Shown one piece after another: positions 47,354 to 57,212 of a DNA stretch of 64,000 nt. The position numbers and the translations under genes were made by a program. Numbering within the stretch: position 1 is the first letter of the stretch; every line of letters begins with the position of its first letter. The notes below the pieces were generated by a model. That model saw nothing but the letters and a program-made list of their open reading frames with translations, did no database searches and was not told where the DNA came from. Source of the DNA: Sphingobacterium bovistauri (GTDB lineage Bacteria > Bacteroidota > Bacteroidia > Sphingobacteriales > Sphingobacteriaceae); contig NZ_JADEYP010000014.1 in assembly GCF_020295405.1 (NCBI RefSeq), positions 1-64,000 on the forward strand. Reading direction: 5' to 3'.

Positions 47354-47385
47354 AAAAGCTATTAAGAGGATTCTTAATAGCTTTT
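47354..47385 (-). terminator. Terminator after the YceI gene
   Basis: AAAAGCTATTAAGA (47354-47367) pairs perfectly with TCTTAATAGCTTTT (47372-47385) around a 4-base loop, with a T-run on the minus strand. It lies 22 bp beyond the stop of the YceI-family gene. Confidence 0.85.
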
Positions 47386-47406
47386 AATATTAGTGTAGTG
47401 TGTTTT

Positions 47407-47994
47407 TTAGTTTTTTACGACCTCAACATTTACCGTGATTTGAATTTCAGGTGCAACAGCAAATACCCCAGAAGGTAATTTGTCTGCATAGTTAATACCG
47501 TAGTCAAAACGATTTATTGATGTAGTTGCTGTAAAGCCAGCTCTAGTTTTACCCCAAGGATCTGTGATGATCCCGTTGTTTTGAGTTACTTTGAAAGTTA
47601 CTTTTTTTGTAACATCACGAATAGTTAAGTCACCAGTTAATTTGTATTTTCCTTTTTTACCTTTCAAAACTGCATTTTCTAATTTCATAGTTGGAAATTT
47701 TGCTGCACTAAAGAAATCGTCGGATTTTAAGTGATTATCACGCATTTCTACACGTGTATCAATACTGTTTATATCAATGTTAAAGTTGATTTTCGCGTTG
47801 TTAAAATCTGTCGCTGTAGAAGATTCCAAATTACCATCTAATTTTTTGAATTGGCCATCAACGAAAGCAATTCCTAAATGTTTTACTTCAAATCTTGCGT
47901 TAGTGTGGGCCGGGTCAACCGACCATTTAACCTGAGCTACAGCAACATTTGTCAATAGGATAAATGCGGCTAAAATGTTTACTATTGTTTTCAT
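47407..47994 (-). CDS. YceI-family periplasmic protein
   Basis: The 195-residue protein has a signal peptide cleaved near AVA-QVK (about 20). The YceI lipocalin-like barrel follows and starts with KWSVDPAHTNARFEVKHLGIAFVDGQF, with later blocks DSIDTRVEMRDNHLKSDDFF-like (about 77-97) and LTGDLTIRDVTKKVTF. Family members bind isoprenoid lipids. The physiological role here is unknown. It lies 92 bp downstream of the MBL-fold gene on the same strand. Confidence 0.92.
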   Translation of the reverse strand: MKTIVNILAAFILLTNVAVAQVKWSVDPAHTNARFEVKHLGIAFVDGQFKKLDGNLESSTATDFNNAKINFNIDINSIDTRVEMRDNHLKSDDFFSAAKFPTMKLENAVLKGKKGKYKLTGDLTIRDVTKKVTFKVTQNNGIITDPWGKTRAGFTATTSINRFDYGINYADKLPSGVFAVAPEIQITVNVEVVKN

Positions 47995-48086
47995 GTGTTT
48001 CTTATTTGACTACAAAGTTTCACATTTAATTTTATGCAAAACTTAATCTATATTAAGAAATACAATTTATACGTAATTTGTTTGGT

Positions 48087-49205
48087 TTAATCGATACCAT
48101 TCCACCAATGTGGAAATTTCTTGTACGTATCTAATGAAACAACTTCGCCTATTTTAGGGGTAATTATTGGGAAATTTTGTACTTCAGCAGATTTTGTAAC
48201 TCTGATTAGAGGTTCATCCCAAGCGTGATTGGCAAGAGGAAATTTTGATGAATGTACGGGGATGGTGTATTTGGCAAGCAAATCTTTCGATGCTTGAATT
48301 ACTTCCTCAGGCATCATGTGTATGTATTTCCACATTTGATTGTATTGGCCATTTTCTAAAATAGCATAATCGAATGGGCCGAATTTTTCACCTATTTCTT
48401 TGAAATGTTTGCCATACCCACTATCTCCTCCAATGTATATTTTTTTAGTATTTGATTTTAATACGAAAGAAGACCATAATGTAGTATTACGAGTGAATGT
48501 GCGTCCTGAGAAATGCCTTGAAGTAGTGGAAGTGAAATTTAGACCATCAACTTGCGCTTCTTCGCCCCAAAATAATTCGGTGATTTGATTAGCAGGGTAT
48601 CCCCATTTCTCTAGGTGTGCTCCAACACCTAAACCTGTTACGATATGTTTGACGTTGCTTTTGATACTTTGAAAAGTGTTGTAATCTAAATGATCCCAAT
48701 GGTCATGTGTGATTATCATAATATCAATAGGAGGAAAGTCCGCTGCAGAATAATTGTAAGTCATCGAAAATGCTTTGACACTAATGCGTATAGGAGATGC
48801 ATATTCACTAAAGACAGGGTCCACCAATATTCTTTTTTTGTCTAATTGAAGGTAATAAGATGAGTGACCAAACCATACGTATATATTGCTGTCGAGAGGT
48901 AGATTTTTGAGATCTGTTTCAATTACAGGAATTGGAACAGATGGTGTATTTCTAATTTTCTTGCTGAAAAAGAACCCACGTAGCATGTCTGTATAACTTG
49001 TTCCTTCTGCTAATGCAGGTGTAAATTCTAAATTGTCGAAAGCCCCATCTTTGTAATTTGATGCTTTCTGCATACGTGAAAGTCTTTCTCCATTCGCATT
49101 TGCACCAAAGCGTTCAGAACGCATGTATAGAAGCCCACCGACTATTGATATTACAAGAAGGATTAGAAGGATTTGCATAAGTCTTTTGATTATTTTTCTT
49201 AACAT
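48087..49205 (-). CDS. Membrane-anchored MBL-fold metallohydrolase (NAPE-PLD/UlaG-like)
   Basis: The 372-residue protein has one N-terminal membrane anchor (about 10-28), then the metallo-beta-lactamase fold. The metal ligands are in ITHDHWDHLD (H167, H169, D171, H172). Further features are YIGGDSGYGKHF with a metal-binding Asp and a late histidine near VHSSKFPLANHAW. This set resembles the lipid-hydrolysing NAPE-PLD-like group. Substrate unknown. The segment RFGANANGERLSRMQKASNY after the anchor is typical of that group in Bacteroidota. Confidence 0.85.
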   Translation of the reverse strand: MLRKIIKRLMQILLILLVISIVGGLLYMRSERFGANANGERLSRMQKASNYKDGAFDNLEFTPALAEGTSYTDMLRGFFFSKKIRNTPSVPIPVIETDLKNLPLDSNIYVWFGHSSYYLQLDKKRILVDPVFSEYASPIRISVKAFSMTYNYSAADFPPIDIMIITHDHWDHLDYNTFQSIKSNVKHIVTGLGVGAHLEKWGYPANQITELFWGEEAQVDGLNFTSTTSRHFSGRTFTRNTTLWSSFVLKSNTKKIYIGGDSGYGKHFKEIGEKFGPFDYAILENGQYNQMWKYIHMMPEEVIQASKDLLAKYTIPVHSSKFPLANHAWDEPLIRVTKSAEVQNFPIITPKIGEVVSLDTYKKFPHWWNGID

Positions 49206-49295
49206 AACGAATCTAAAATAGATTAAAATATTTAATTAGAAAGTCATTTTAATAATAAAAAACTTCTTTATTTTGATAAGAGGTGTATGAAAAAA

Positions 49296-49326
49296 GAAAA
49301 CCGTGAATTTTGATTTCACGGTTTTC
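49296..49326 (-). terminator. Terminator after nanR
   Basis: GAAAACCGTGAA (49296-49307) pairs perfectly with TTCACGGTTTTC (49315-49326), with a T-run on the minus strand, 4 bp beyond the regulator's stop. Confidence 0.88.
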
Positions 49327-49329
49327 TTT

Positions 49330-50043
49330 TTATGCTAAAATCCGAGCAAAATGGTTGTTTAAGTGAACGCGGATAGCTTTTCGGTAAGCATCAGCGTCCC
49401 TTTTCTTAAGTACTTCGACTAATTCTTTATGTGAAATAAAATCACCTTCCACAATAGGTTTTTCTAGTATTCCAGATTGATGTACATATTGAAATATAGG
49501 AATTAGTAAATCTTGAAGTTCTAATAACATGCTATTGCCTAAGATTTCATATAGTTTTCCATGAAACTTTTTCTCATCTTCAATACTCCATGGTAAAGCT
49601 GTATCCCCAGATACAATGTTTTCGGTCAATAATTCAAGTTCTTGAATATCTTGATCCGTTATTTTGTTGATTATAAAGTCAGCAATACCCACCTCTAAAG
49701 CAAGACGCATTTCAAAAAGATCTTTCAGGGTACCATTATCCAATAATGATGGATGAAATACTTTTTTGAAAGACCCCAATACATCTGGATTAGTAATGAC
49801 GGCCCCTTTGTGTTTTTTTGATTCTATGAGTCCAATACTCTTAAGGCGTAAAAGGGCTTCACGAACTACGGTACGACTTACACCCAGCTTTTCTGTTAAT
49901 TCTAGCTCTTTAGGGAGTATATCTCCAACTTTTAGTTTATTAACCTTTATAAAATCGACAATTGAATTTTCAGCTTTATCAACTAAGCTTGAGGTATCTA
50001 TGTTTTTGAGTACCGTTGAACTCTCTGTGATTGAGTTGCTCAT
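49330..50043 (-). CDS. nanR: FadR/GntR-family regulator of the sialic acid operon (probable NanR)
   Basis: The 237-residue protein has an N-terminal winged helix-turn-helix of the GntR type (about 20-75, with LTEKLGVSRTVVREALLRLKSIGLI) and a FadR-type helical C-terminal domain (DLFEMRLALEVGIADFI, HGKLYE, HKELVEVLKKRDADAYRKAIRVHLNNH). I start at ATG 50041-50043; the longer frame needs a TTG at 50067. The gene diverges from the nan operon. Two identical ATTATGTTATACAT sites lie between them over the promoter. The gene name is inferred from context. Confidence 0.82.
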   Translation of the reverse strand: MSNSITESSTVLKNIDTSSLVDKAENSIVDFIKVNKLKVGDILPKELELTEKLGVSRTVVREALLRLKSIGLIESKKHKGAVITNPDVLGSFKKVFHPSLLDNGTLKDLFEMRLALEVGIADFIINKITDQDIQELELLTENIVSGDTALPWSIEDEKKFHGKLYEILGNSMLLELQDLLIPIFQYVHQSGILEKPIVEGDFISHKELVEVLKKRDADAYRKAIRVHLNNHFARILA

Positions 50044-50092
50044 AATGAATCTCTTATTAAACAACAAATATATAAAAATAATTGAATTAATA

Positions 50093-50123
50093 TTTGGAAT
50101 TCAAGTATTATGTTATACATTTG
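50093..50123 (+). promoter_or_regulatory. Consensus promoter of the nan operon
   Basis: TTTG (50093-50096) and TACATTTG (50116-50123) are separated by exactly 19 bases, a perfect match to TTTG-N19-TAnnTTTG. Transcription would begin near 50130, about 44 bases before the susC-like ATG at 50174. The upstream operator overlaps the -7 box. Confidence 0.75.
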
Positions 50124-50143
50124 ATATTAATTATGTTATACAT
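50107..50143. promoter_or_regulatory. Two identical operator-like sites over the nan promoter
   Basis: ATTATGTTATACAT occurs at 50107-50120 and again at 50130-50143, 23 bp apart. Each copy contains ATGT-TAT-ACAT, a palindrome with the GT-N3-AC core typical of FadR-type GntR operators. The first covers the -7 box and the second covers the likely start of transcription, as expected for a repressor. An outer GTATTATG/CATAATAC dyad (50105-50148) encloses both. Confidence 0.7.
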
Positions 50144-50173
50144 AATACTACTTGTGTATTTAAACCTTAAGTT

Positions 50174-53100
50174 ATGCGAAAAATTCTAATATTAATTTTA
50201 TTATGCTTTATGCAAATAGCTGCATATTCGCAAGCAATTCTCAAAGGCTTGGTTCAATCCGAACAGCGTACAGCACTAATAGGGGTAAGTGTTGTTAACG
50301 AGTCTAGTAAGAGCAGCACGATATCCAATGCTCAAGGAGAATTTTCAATCTCTGTTAATACAGGTGATATCTTAAAATTTACTTCTATAGGATATGTCAC
50401 ATATTCTACAAAAGTTCAAGATTTTAATTTTTTGACGGTTAATTTAGTTCCTGATGATCAAGAGCTGGATGAAGTCGTAGTTGTAGGTTATGGTACAGTG
50501 AAGCGGACCAAAATCACTTCATCTGTTTCAACTTTAGATAACAAAATTCTGGAATCTGGTATGCGTGCTAACCCAGTACAAGCTTTGGCTGGTACAGTTC
50601 CAGGCTTGCGTGTCTCAACAGGATCTGGTCGTCCAGGATCAATGGCAAGTATTGTTTTGCGTGGAGGAACACATTTTGATGGATCGGGCAGTCCGTTGAT
50701 TATTGTTGATGGACAAGTGCGAAGTAGTCTTTCAGATATTAATCCCGAAGAAATTGAACGTTTGGATGTACAAAAAGATGCTTCGGCAACGGCGATTTAC
50801 GGTGCAAGAGCAAGTAATGGGGTGGTAATCGTAACAACTAAAAACGGGAAAAACGGAAGATCGTCTTTGGATTTCAAGGTGAATAGAGGTATTAATTATC
50901 TAAATGTACCCTATAATTACTTGAGTAGTGAAGACTATATTCATTGGAGTCGATTAGGCGCAGCTGAGGCAATTAAGATGGGTACTCTAGCGAATAATTC
51001 ATTAGGCTCACCGGGTCCGAGAGGAACAGGAAATGCTTATTTTGCAAATGATGGTGTAACTCCTTTAGACGGAAATTTTGTGAACGCTGGAAGATGGAGT
51101 TTGATGCGCTTGAATGATCAAAATAGATTTTTATTAGATCAAGGCTGGAAAACCATGAAAGACGCTATTCCAACAAATGCTGTAGGAAATTATGATGCTA
51201 ATGGAGAATATTATGATTTGATATTCGAAGATTTTAATTACGGAAATTTAGCCTTTCATAAGACTTCACCATCACAAGATTATAATTTCTCACTTTCAGG
51301 AGGTAATGATAAAGCAAAATACTTTAGTAGTGTTGGAATTTATGATGAAGATGGATTGTCGTTAAGTACATTTTATCGCAGATACAATTTTGCCTTAAAT
51401 ACGGATTACAAAATCAAAGATTGGATTACTTCAGAGTCTCGTGTTAATTGGACGCGTGCTAATTGGCGAGATCAATCTTTGTTTAATGGTGAAGCAAATT
51501 ACTGGGGACGTATGTTGTCTGCCCCTCCAACGCTAAGAAGCAAAAGTCCAGTTACTGGCGATTGGATATTGGGTAGAGATGCCAGCGATGGTAATCCATT
51601 AGTTAATATTGATAAATTTATTCGTCGTTCACAAAACGATAAATTTACCCTTAACCAAGGCTTAGCTATTAATTTTTTGCCTGAATTAACTTTGCGAGTG
51701 AAAGGTATATTATTTTATGAAGAGGAATATCACGAGTCATTTGATAAAGATTACAGATCAGGCTTTTTGAGTACAACCAATCCTAATGCTGGATGGAGTA
51801 GACAAAGAGGTAGTTCAGCTAGTTTTTGGCGTAGAATCTCCCAAACGTATAATGCTGTTTTGAATTATGAAAAATCATTTGGACAACATAATGTGAATGC
51901 TTTAGCAGGTGGTGAATATTTTGATGCTTATTACCGTTCATTGAATGCATCAGGAGCATTAGCACCGACAGATGATTTTATGTCATTAGGATTGACAACT
52001 AATACTTCTGATAATCCAACAAGAGGTACAAATTCTTCACACAGTAATGATAGAATTATATCTCAGTTTGCTCGTGTCAATTATGATTTTGATGATAAGT
52101 ATTTAGCTTCATTTACTTTCCGTGGAGATGGAATCTCCCGCTTACATAGTGATAATAGATGGGGATTCTTTCCAGCAGCTTCAGTTGGTTGGATAGCTTC
52201 GCGCGAGGATTTTATTAGTGAAAATGCAACTTGGTTAAACTTCTTAAAGTTGAGAGCGAGTTGGGGTAAAAACGGTAATATAGGAATAGGAACAAATAAT
52301 GCCATTGGTATTTATGAAGTACAAGGAAGTTATGGTGTGACAGGAGCCTACGATCAGACTAGAGGTTTCTTATTCTCGAATCCAACGCTTCCAGAGCTTA
52401 CTTGGGAAAAAACGAACACCACTGAAGTGGGAGCGGATATTGGTTTGTTAAATAACAGACTAAATCTATCAATAGCTTATTATAACAGAATTACATCAGA
52501 TAAACTTGCTTACATATCACTTCCTGAATCGGCTGGTATTCCATCTATTCGTACAAACAATGGAACAATGCGTAACAGAGGCTTAGAGTTAGAAGCAGGA
52601 TACCGTTTGATACAAAATGAACAGTTTAATTGGTCATTGAATGCTAATGCTTCATATGTTCGTAATAAAATCATCAAACTTCCATTTAATGGAAATGATA
52701 ACAATCGTCAGGGTGGTACGCAAGTATACGACCCAGCAAGTGGATCATTGATTTGGGTTGAAGGTTTACAAGAGGGGATGGAATGGGGTGCTATTTATGG
52801 TTTCAATATGGTAGGTGTTATTCGTACTGAAGAAGAATTAGCAAATTATAATGTACGTGATGATGCGGCAGGTGAAGTGTATAGTACAGGTGGTGCAGCA
52901 GGTAGACGTGTAGCAAGTCAAAAAGTAATTACTGAACAAGGATTAACAGGTTATCTTCCGACACAACTGGGGGATGCGATGTGGGAGGATGTGAATGGTG
53001 ATGGCATAATTAACCAAAATGACCGTGTGAAATTAGGAAATACATTACCAAGATGGACTGGAGGTTTTAATACTACATTGAGCTATAAAAACTTCTCACT

Positions 53101-53533
53101 ATTTGCTCGCCTAGATTTTGCGTTAGGACATGTCCAAATGGATAGACAGCATGTATGGTCGCTCGGCTCTATGCAAGGAGAGTTTAACGCTGGAGAGATA
53201 ATAAAAGATACATGGACTAAAGAAAATCCGAATGCGAAGTATCCGAGATACACGTGGGCAGATCAAAATAATATGAAAAACTTTGATCGACCTAGTAATC
53301 TTTTCTATGTTAATTCGAATTATTTAGCATTCAGAGAAGTGTCGTTGAGCTACTCTGTACCTAAGCAATGGATTAGTCGTGCCAAGATTCAAGATTTGAC
53401 TTTGAATATTACGGGTCAGAACTTAGGGTACTTATCTAATAGTTTGCTTACACTACCAGAGCGTACAGGATTTCAAAATAGTGCATATACTATTCCAACC
53501 ATGTTGATTTTTGGAGGAAAAATTTCTTTCTAA
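50174..53533 (+). CDS. SusC-like TonB-dependent outer membrane receptor (NanO-like)
   Basis: The 1119-residue protein has a signal peptide cleaved near AYS-QAI (about 19). It then has a carboxypeptidase-regulatory-like domain (about 22-100), the Ton-box region ELDEVVVVGYGTVKRT (near 99-114), the plug with KDASATAIYGARASNGVVIVTTKNGK near 198-222, and a C-terminal barrel ending LIFGGKISF. The downstream nan genes suggest it imports sialic acid or sialo-oligosaccharides, as NanO does in Tannerella. It is the first gene of the operon and lies 21 bp before the susD gene. Confidence 0.92.
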   Translation: MRKILILILLCFMQIAAYSQAILKGLVQSEQRTALIGVSVVNESSKSSTISNAQGEFSISVNTGDILKFTSIGYVTYSTKVQDFNFLTVNLVPDDQELDEVVVVGYGTVKRTKITSSVSTLDNKILESGMRANPVQALAGTVPGLRVSTGSGRPGSMASIVLRGGTHFDGSGSPLIIVDGQVRSSLSDINPEEIERLDVQKDASATAIYGARASNGVVIVTTKNGKNGRSSLDFKVNRGINYLNVPYNYLSSEDYIHWSRLGAAEAIKMGTLANNSLGSPGPRGTGNAYFANDGVTPLDGNFVNAGRWSLMRLNDQNRFLLDQGWKTMKDAIPTNAVGNYDANGEYYDLIFEDFNYGNLAFHKTSPSQDYNFSLSGGNDKAKYFSSVGIYDEDGLSLSTFYRRYNFALNTDYKIKDWITSESRVNWTRANWRDQSLFNGEANYWGRMLSAPPTLRSKSPVTGDWILGRDASDGNPLVNIDKFIRRSQNDKFTLNQGLAINFLPELTLRVKGILFYEEEYHESFDKDYRSGFLSTTNPNAGWSRQRGSSASFWRRISQTYNAVLNYEKSFGQHNVNALAGGEYFDAYYRSLNASGALAPTDDFMSLGLTTNTSDNPTRGTNSSHSNDRIISQFARVNYDFDDKYLASFTFRGDGISRLHSDNRWGFFPAASVGWIASREDFISENATWLNFLKLRASWGKNGNIGIGTNNAIGIYEVQGSYGVTGAYDQTRGFLFSNPTLPELTWEKTNTTEVGADIGLLNNRLNLSIAYYNRITSDKLAYISLPESAGIPSIRTNNGTMRNRGLELEAGYRLIQNEQFNWSLNANASYVRNKIIKLPFNGNDNNRQGGTQVYDPASGSLIWVEGLQEGMEWGAIYGFNMVGVIRTEEELANYNVRDDAAGEVYSTGGAAGRRVASQKVITEQGLTGYLPTQLGDAMWEDVNGDGIINQNDRVKLGNTLPRWTGGFNTTLSYKNFSLFARLDFALGHVQMDRQHVWSLGSMQGEFNAGEIIKDTWTKENPNAKYPRYTWADQNNMKNFDRPSNLFYVNSNYLAFREVSLSYSVPKQWISRAKIQDLTLNITGQNLGYLSNSLLTLPERTGFQNSAYTIPTMLIFGGKISF

Positions 53534-53553
53534 TCTTTAATTGATATAAAGCA

Positions 53554-55107
53554 ATGAAAAAATATATAAAAATATTTGGTGTTATCGTTTCCTTACTTGG
53601 GGCTACTTCATGTAATAAGTCTTTAGATATTGCTCCAGAGGATTATTTTGCTGATGTGAATTATTGGCAAACGGAGACGCAGGTGGACAATTTTATGACA
53701 GGTATTCATTCTCAACTACGCGGGCAGCAGTTCCAATTGTTTAGATTGGGAGAGCTTCGTGGAGGGGCATTGATTACAATTCCTACGTTTCCTGTTTCAC
53801 TGAGCGAAGTGAATTCTATAGAAAATAGTATGACTGAAGTAACTCCAGGCTTGGGAGCGTGGGCTGGGTTTATGAATCCTATTCTTCAGATCAATCTATT
53901 TATCGAAAAAGTAAATACTATTACATTTCTTTCTGATTCTAAAAAAAGTACGCTTTTGGGGCAAGCGCATGGCTTAAGGGCGTTCTATTATTTTCATTTG
54001 TTACGTACTTATGGAGGAGTTCCGTTGCGTACATCTGCTGATGTGTTGAATAGCCGTCCAGATCAGGTGGCTTTGCGATTGGCCCGTTCTACGGAAGAAG
54101 AAACGTTAGCTCTAGTGAAAACTGACATAGCTAAATCACTTGAAAATTTTGGAAATGTACAAGGCTCTAATAAAGCGTATTGGACGTTGAATGCAACAAG
54201 AATGCTAAAAGGAGAGGTTTTTTTGTGGTCTGCTAAAGTATATGGTACAAATACTGATCTTGCAGAAGCCAAGACAGCCTTAGAAGCGGTGTCAGGATAT
54301 AGTTTGTTGCCAAATTTTGCCAATGTAATTAAGACAAAACGTAATGCAGAAATAATTTTCACACTGCCTTTTCAATTCAATGAAGCGGAAGCTTCTGCTT
54401 CAGCAGCATTTTTGTATGACTTGCCAAATTTCAGTGGCTTGTATTTTAAAGACACAGTGAGCAGCACAGCAGAAGCCTTAGTTGACCCATTGGTGTTGCA
54501 GCAAACCTCTGCGCAGACTATTCAACGTTATGGCTATAAATATCAATTATTCCAATCATTTAATCTTAATGATCAACGTCGTAATGCAACATTCTATGAT
54601 TTTTATGCATTAGATCGTTCTGTAGCGCCTCAGCGTGTGACTGTTCGTAATATAGTTTTGACTAAGTTTTTAGGGACAATTAATAATAATATTCGTAATT
54701 ATACGGACGATTGGCCTATCTACCGTGAAGCAGATAGATTGTTGATGTTGGCTGAAATAGCAAATGCGCAAGGTGAAAACCCACAAAGCTATATTCAACT
54801 CGTTAGAAATAGAGCATTCAATGGTACAGATCCAATACCTTTTGTTAATGGCACCAAGGATGCAAATGAAATTGCCATTTTTGAAGAACGTATGAAAGAG
54901 TTTGTATGGGAAGGGAAACGTTGGTACGATATACGCCGCATGAAATTCGGAAATAATCCACTAGTGTTTCAATCCTCTAACCATCCATACGGGGTTTTGA
55001 ATCAAGCTACAGAAGCGTATAAAGTATTATGGCCAATCGGTAGAGATGTGTGGACTAATGATCCATTAGTAGATCAAACACCAGGATACGAAACGACAAA
55101 ACCTTAA
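53554..55107 (+). CDS. SusD-like sialic-acid-binding outer membrane lipoprotein (NanU-like)
   Basis: The 517-residue protein has a lipoprotein signal (GATSC, Cys20) followed by NKSLDIAPEDYF. Helical TPR-like SusD features include GLRAFYYFHLLRTYGGVPL (near 136-154) and the C-terminal RMKEFVWEGKRWYDIRRMKF (near 449-468). It would bind sialylated ligand at the surface over the partner barrel. Ligand specificity is inferred from the operon. Confidence 0.92.
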   Translation: MKKYIKIFGVIVSLLGATSCNKSLDIAPEDYFADVNYWQTETQVDNFMTGIHSQLRGQQFQLFRLGELRGGALITIPTFPVSLSEVNSIENSMTEVTPGLGAWAGFMNPILQINLFIEKVNTITFLSDSKKSTLLGQAHGLRAFYYFHLLRTYGGVPLRTSADVLNSRPDQVALRLARSTEEETLALVKTDIAKSLENFGNVQGSNKAYWTLNATRMLKGEVFLWSAKVYGTNTDLAEAKTALEAVSGYSLLPNFANVIKTKRNAEIIFTLPFQFNEAEASASAAFLYDLPNFSGLYFKDTVSSTAEALVDPLVLQQTSAQTIQRYGYKYQLFQSFNLNDQRRNATFYDFYALDRSVAPQRVTVRNIVLTKFLGTINNNIRNYTDDWPIYREADRLLMLAEIANAQGENPQSYIQLVRNRAFNGTDPIPFVNGTKDANEIAIFEERMKEFVWEGKRWYDIRRMKFGNNPLVFQSSNHPYGVLNQATEAYKVLWPIGRDVWTNDPLVDQTPGYETTKP

Positions 55108-55150
55108 TACGTTGAATAAAAAAAAAATATTACACAATAAAATAAAAATA

Positions 55151-56068
55151 ATGAAAAAAATTGATGGCTTGTTAGCTGCTCCTTTTACTCCATTTGATGA
55201 ATCTGGAAATCTTAATGTTGATATTATTCCATCATATTATCAATTATTAAAATCTAATGGTGTGACTGGCGCGTTTATATGTGGATCTACTGGTGAAGGT
55301 GTATCCTTAACATTTGATGAGAAGGTGACAGTTTTAAAGGCATGGGCTAATTTAACTAAAGAAGATGCGGATTTTGCTTTGATGATGTTTTTGGGAGGAA
55401 CCAATATCAAAGAATGTAAAGAGTTGGCTAAAATATCCGAAGAAGTAGGTGCGGATGCTATATCTTTTACATCACCTTACTATTTCAAGCCTGCAAATGT
55501 CGTTCAATTGGCAAAATGTTGTGCAGAAATAGCCTCCGTTGCACCTAATACGTCATTTTATTATTATCATATTCCGGTATTGACGGGTGGAAATTATGCG
55601 ATGTACGATTTGTTGAAAGAGATCGATGGCAAGATACCTACATTCGAAGGTATAAAATATACACACGAAGATTTCATGGACTTTTTATCGTGTATGAACT
55701 TTGAGAATGGAAAATATAATATGTTGTGGGGTAGGGATGAAAATATGCTGTCATCACTTGTGCTAGGTTGTACTGGAGCAGTCGGTAGTACGTACAATTA
55801 CGCAGCACCTTTGTACCATGATTTAATGAAAGCGTATCAAGATGGTAATTTGTTGGAAGCAAATGCACTGCAACAAAAATCAATAGATATGATTCGTTTG
55901 TTAGGTAAATACGGAGGGATTGCTACGGGTAAAGCATACATGAAGTTAATTGGCGTTGATTGTGGTGAATTTAGATTACCTATTGCTAATATGAGTCGTG
56001 AATCATTTGAAAATTTCAAGACTGATGTAGCTGCTTTGAACTTCGAATCATTTAAATCTAAAATCTAA
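55151..56068 (+). CDS. nanA: N-acetylneuraminate lyase
   Basis: The 305-residue (beta/alpha)8 enzyme splits Neu5Ac into ManNAc and pyruvate. It has GSTGEG (45-50), the tyrosine set YYYHIP (about 137-142) and the Schiff-base lysine in EGIKYTHEDF (K169). Length is that of NanA. I start at ATG 55151; an upstream TTG at 55112 would add 13 lysine-rich residues with no homology. The stop overlaps the next ATG by one base (TAATG), so it is coupled to nanM. Confidence 0.93.
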   Translation: MKKIDGLLAAPFTPFDESGNLNVDIIPSYYQLLKSNGVTGAFICGSTGEGVSLTFDEKVTVLKAWANLTKEDADFALMMFLGGTNIKECKELAKISEEVGADAISFTSPYYFKPANVVQLAKCCAEIASVAPNTSFYYYHIPVLTGGNYAMYDLLKEIDGKIPTFEGIKYTHEDFMDFLSCMNFENGKYNMLWGRDENMLSSLVLGCTGAVGSTYNYAAPLYHDLMKAYQDGNLLEANALQQKSIDMIRLLGKYGGIATGKAYMKLIGVDCGEFRLPIANMSRESFENFKTDVAALNFESFKSKI

Positions 56069-57192
56069 TGAATCGTCTGGGTTGGATTCTTTGTTGTATA
56101 GTGGTGTCATCATGTAATATGAAGGATAGAAATTTGGAAATTGAGTGGAATGTTGCAGGTAAATTGCCTGAAGGAGCAGACAATGCTGCGCATATCGGAG
56201 TTGCAGGGGCAGTTACAGGTATCCTATCGGATATGTTGGTGGTAGCAGGTGGTGCTAATTTTCCCAAGGAAATGCCTTGGGATGGCGGCACAAAGGCTTA
56301 TAGTAAAGAAGTATATCTGTACACAAAGGGACAAAATAATGAATTTATACTTTCCAATACACAGTCATTTGAAGATAGCGTAGCTTATGCTGCGAATGTT
56401 TCATTTGATAACTCAATTTATTCTATAGGTGGAGAAAGAAATGGAAAGGCAACATCGGATGTCTACAGGTATTTTATTGAAAATAAATCGTTCAAACGTG
56501 TTCAGTTACCTTCTTTACCGCTGAGTTTGACAAATGGTGCTGCTGTGCAAGTGGGAGGGGATCTTTATTTCGTTGGTGGCGAAAATGCAGACTTAGTTTC
56601 TAATAAAATTTATAGACTACATCTTTCTGCGGGAGGGGGAGAGTGGGAAGAGTTTTTTGAAATGCCTAAACCTCTTACACATATGGTCGTTGCATCGGAT
56701 GCAAAGGATAATATCTATATCATAGGTGGTCGTAAAAGAAATACGAATGCTAAGAGTGATATGTATAATGAAGTTTATTCCATAAATGTAGATTCAAAAA
56801 AAGTAGAACTTTTGGATACCTTACCAGAAGCTCTAGCAGCAGGAACAGGAGGCTATGCAAATGGCAATCTGATTGTGATTGGAGGTGATAATGCCCAGAC
56901 TTTTCACAGGGTGGAAGAGTTAATTGGCGCAATAAACTTAGAATCTGACGAAAGCAAAAAGGCTGAACTCATTACTAAAAAGAATGACATACAGCGTGCA
57001 CATTCAGGCTTTTCTCCTAATGTATGGTATTACAATTTGGAAGAAAGGACTTGGAAAGCGTCAAATCAAATAAAAGGTGCTAGTCCTGTGACTACAACAG
57101 CAATTATCCATAAAAACTTAATAGTGATTCCAAGTGGTGAGGTGCGCGCAGGTGTACGGACGGATCAAATCTTGATGGGCAAGATAAAATAG
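56068..57192 (+). CDS. nanM: N-acetylneuraminate epimerase (mutarotase), Kelch-type lipoprotein
   Basis: The 374-residue protein starts with a lipoprotein-like signal (VVSSC, Cys15). A six-bladed Kelch propeller follows, with repeats marked by VAGGANFP, IYSIGGERNG, LYFVGGENA, IYIIGGRKRN and LIVIGGDNAQ. The HSGFSP and final RAGVRTDQ segments occur in the cyclically permuted mutarotase family. NanM interconverts the alpha and beta anomers of released sialic acid in the periplasm. It lies between nanA and the transporter gene. Confidence 0.9.
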   Translation: MNRLGWILCCIVVSSCNMKDRNLEIEWNVAGKLPEGADNAAHIGVAGAVTGILSDMLVVAGGANFPKEMPWDGGTKAYSKEVYLYTKGQNNEFILSNTQSFEDSVAYAANVSFDNSIYSIGGERNGKATSDVYRYFIENKSFKRVQLPSLPLSLTNGAAVQVGGDLYFVGGENADLVSNKIYRLHLSAGGGEWEEFFEMPKPLTHMVVASDAKDNIYIIGGRKRNTNAKSDMYNEVYSINVDSKKVELLDTLPEALAAGTGGYANGNLIVIGGDNAQTFHRVEELIGAINLESDESKKAELITKKNDIQRAHSGFSPNVWYYNLEERTWKASNQIKGASPVTTTAIIHKNLIVIPSGEVRAGVRTDQILMGKIK

Positions 57193-57212
57193 AGTTGTAT
57201 AAAACTGTAATT

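Noticed and set aside
50065..50072. TATATTTG on the minus strand as the nanR promoter
   Set aside because: It matches the -7 consensus, but the required -33 position reads AAAT, so the support is too weak to annotate.
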